NCBI GenBank assembly: GCA_036752825.1
Contig: DAIORV010000012.1
Span: forward strand, 1 to 32,657
Direction of reading: 5' to 3'
Length of the DNA: 32,657 nucleotides
Source: UBA5177 sp002413265
Lineage (GTDB): Bacteria > Chloroflexota > UBA5177
A program made the position numbers and the translations under genes. Positions 31,659 through 32,657 of the stretch are shown piece by piece; position 1 is the first letter of the stretch, and each line of letters opens with the position of its first letter. Below the pieces are notes generated by a model. That model worked only from the letters and a program-made list of their open reading frames with translations, did no database searches and was not told where the DNA came from.

Positions 31659-32383
31659 TTTCCGGCCTCCGCCTGCTTCTGATCCGGCAAAGCCAGCTGC
31701 GCCTTCATCGCGGCCAGTTGATCATCGACGTCGTTGCCGGTGCTGAGCTGAGCCAGCTGCCGGTCGATGTCGCTCTCGCCGTCTCCCAGCTGAGTCAGCG
31801 CGCCGGTATCGACTAGCTCGTCCAGAGCTGAGGCACGAGCCTGCATCTGCTCCGTCTTGTCCTGCGCCCGCTGCACCGCCAGCCCGACGTCCGCCATCTC
31901 CTCGGAGATGCCCGTCGCCGCCTCACTGATCTTGACCTGAGCCTGCGACGCCGTGTACTGCGCCTTGATCGTCTCCTTGGTGGTTCGAAAGGTTTCGATC
32001 TTGGTCTGGAGGCGTTGCTCGGCGTCGCTCAGCTTCTGCTGCTGGCCCTCGAGCTGCTGGACCTGAGTGTCGAGGCTCGAAAGCTGCTCCTGAAGGCTCA
32101 CCTTCCGTTGCAGCGCCAGGCGAGCCAGGTCTTCGCGGTTCTGCTGGAGTGCTTGCTGCGCCTGGCCATCCAGGTGCGCCATGTCGCTCTGCAGCTTGTC
32201 GTGCTGCATCTGCAGCCTGCGCTTCGAGGTCACCAGGTCCGCCAGACCACGCCGTACATTCTGCAGCAGCTGCAGCTGCTTCTCGTACGAGTAATCGAGC
32301 GTTTCGTTGGGATCTTCCGCCTTGTCGAGCACCTTGCTCATCTTGGCTTGGAAAATCGTATTCATCCTGCCAAACATGCTCAT
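31655..32383 (-). CDS. pspA: Phage shock protein A (PspA/IM30/Vipp1 family, ESCRT-III-like)
   Basis: 242 residues from the ATG at 32383, ten bases after AGGAG. The frame extends upstream to 32515 but that part is not PspA-like. MSMFGRMNTIFQAKMSKVLD is the amphipathic N-terminal helix that binds membranes. KAEDPNETLDYSYEKQLQLL, read as AEDP...LDYSYEKQ, is the conserved next segment. The rest is almost entirely coiled coil rich in Gln, Lys and Glu. A C-terminal low-complexity segment ends DQKQAEAGK. PspA assembles into rods or rings that stabilise damaged membranes. With PspAA it forms an operon facing htpX-pspAB, 5 bases apart at their stops. Confidence 0.95.
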   Translation of the reverse strand: MSMFGRMNTIFQAKMSKVLDKAEDPNETLDYSYEKQLQLLQNVRRGLADLVTSKRRLQMQHDKLQSDMAHLDGQAQQALQQNREDLARLALQRKVSLQEQLSSLDTQVQQLEGQQQKLSDAEQRLQTKIETFRTTKETIKAQYTASQAQVKISEAATGISEEMADVGLAVQRAQDKTEQMQARASALDELVDTGALTQLGDGESDIDRQLAQLSTGNDVDDQLAAMKAQLALPDQKQAEAGK

Positions 32384-32657
32384 GAAATTCAATCTCCTGT
32401 CGTCGTAGTCTACCGCACGCACAGCGTACAACCGGCGATGCACTCGGTGAAAAGTGTCACCGTGACCGTCCCCCTGCACCGTTCGGTTCAAGCCAATGGT
32501 GACGAGGCGTGTCACTACGTATCCCGTTCATGCTTCCCTCGCGTCACACCGGTAGGGGCGAGTCGCGCTCGCCCATTCCGCCCCGCAGGGCGGACCTGCG
32601 CACAGCATCTACTCCAACCCTATCCTTCCTTTCCGAAATACCGATCCAACTCCCACT
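32384..32657 (-). promoter_or_regulatory. Upstream region of pspA
   Basis: TAGACT on the minus strand (32412-32407) is a plausible -10 about 24 bases before the pspA ATG. Upstream are GTCAC-C-GTGAC (32456-32466), GTGAC-N7-GTCAC (32499-32515) and a further GTCAC (32543-32547), possible binding sites for a regulator. Further out are two adjacent hairpins annotated separately. No gene was recognised in the last 274 bases. Confidence 0.45.
32551..32594. repeat. REP-like double hairpin
   Basis: Two consecutive perfect 7-bp stems: GGGCGAG (32556-32562) with CTCGCCC (32568-32574), and TCCGCCC (32577-32583) with GGGCGGA (32588-32594). The element begins GTAGGGGCG, a nonamer also present at 15389-15397 before smc. 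The paired-hairpin layout in an intergenic gap resembles repetitive extragenic palindromes. Confidence 0.5.

Noticed and set aside
32384..32515. N-terminal extension of PspA
   Set aside because: Not PspA-like, and AGGAG lies just before the ATG at 32383.
1..32657. tRNA, rRNA, CRISPR array, insertion sequence or prophage
   Set aside because: The gaps are short and were read through; no cloverleaf, spaced direct repeats, transposase or integrase was seen.

Overview
The window looks like a chromosomal stretch from a high-GC member of the Chloroflexota or a close relative such as Dormibacterota. This is inferred from gene content, not from a marker tree. The indicators are Agl23-type (TIGR03663-like) membrane glycosyltransferases, an SLT protein with an NBR1-type Ig domain, PspAA and PspAB partners of PspA, AI-2E transporters, a heptose-phosphate adenylyltransferase in a cell that also has an LPxTG protein, and many Pro/Thr-rich secreted proteins. 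No rRNA, tRNA, CRISPR array, insertion sequence or phage gene was seen. Nearly all of it is core or envelope-related chromosome.

Layout. 1-3672: tandem Agl23-like glycosyltransferases, the first cut by the window edge and the second carrying a C-terminal NHL propeller. 3669-5389 (-): a LarC1-only larC followed by miaA. 5445-10789 (+): secA, prfB with a programmed +1 frameshift, ctpA and a small membrane protein. 10924-11619 (-): a HAD phosphatase. 11730-11951 (+): secG. 11955-15350 (-): smc. 15495-18257 (+): a membrane-anchored propeller protein, then a secreted SLT/Ig protein. 18406-21718 (+): yebC, an AI-2E transporter, rfaE2 and a SurA/PrsA-like foldase. 22016-22657 (+): an LPRTG wall-anchored protein with a strong promoter, a long leader and a strong terminator. 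22758-23240 (+): mogA/moaB. 23248-24318 (-): two RCK (TrkA) proteins. 24390-26052 (+): queA and a Nudix CoA pyrophosphatase. 26101-26919 (-): a DppA-type aminopeptidase. 26964-29807 (+): an alpha/beta hydrolase, a second and larger AI-2E transporter and a two-helix membrane protein. 29885-31365 (+) and 31371-32383 (-): a convergent envelope-stress cassette, htpX-pspAB facing pspA-pspAA.

The genes share an envelope theme: protein export (SecA, SecG), extracytoplasmic folding and proteolysis (SurA-like, CtpA, HtpX), wall hydrolysis (SLT protein, possibly DppA), surface display (LPRTG protein), surface glycosylation (Agl23 pair, RfaE2) and membrane-damage response (Psp).

The observations I rate highest are these. 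Two genes, smc and the SLT/Ig protein, have no ATG, GTG or TTG that would give a complete N-terminus; each has a CTG preceded by a Shine-Dalgarno sequence six bases upstream that restores the Walker A motif or the signal peptide. LarC lacks its whole second domain. The convergent Psp cassette has a cluster of GTGAC/GTCAC pentamers upstream of pspA. The LPRTG gene has a 238-base leader. I found no clearly new multi-gene system; most of the window is recognisable machinery with unusual details.
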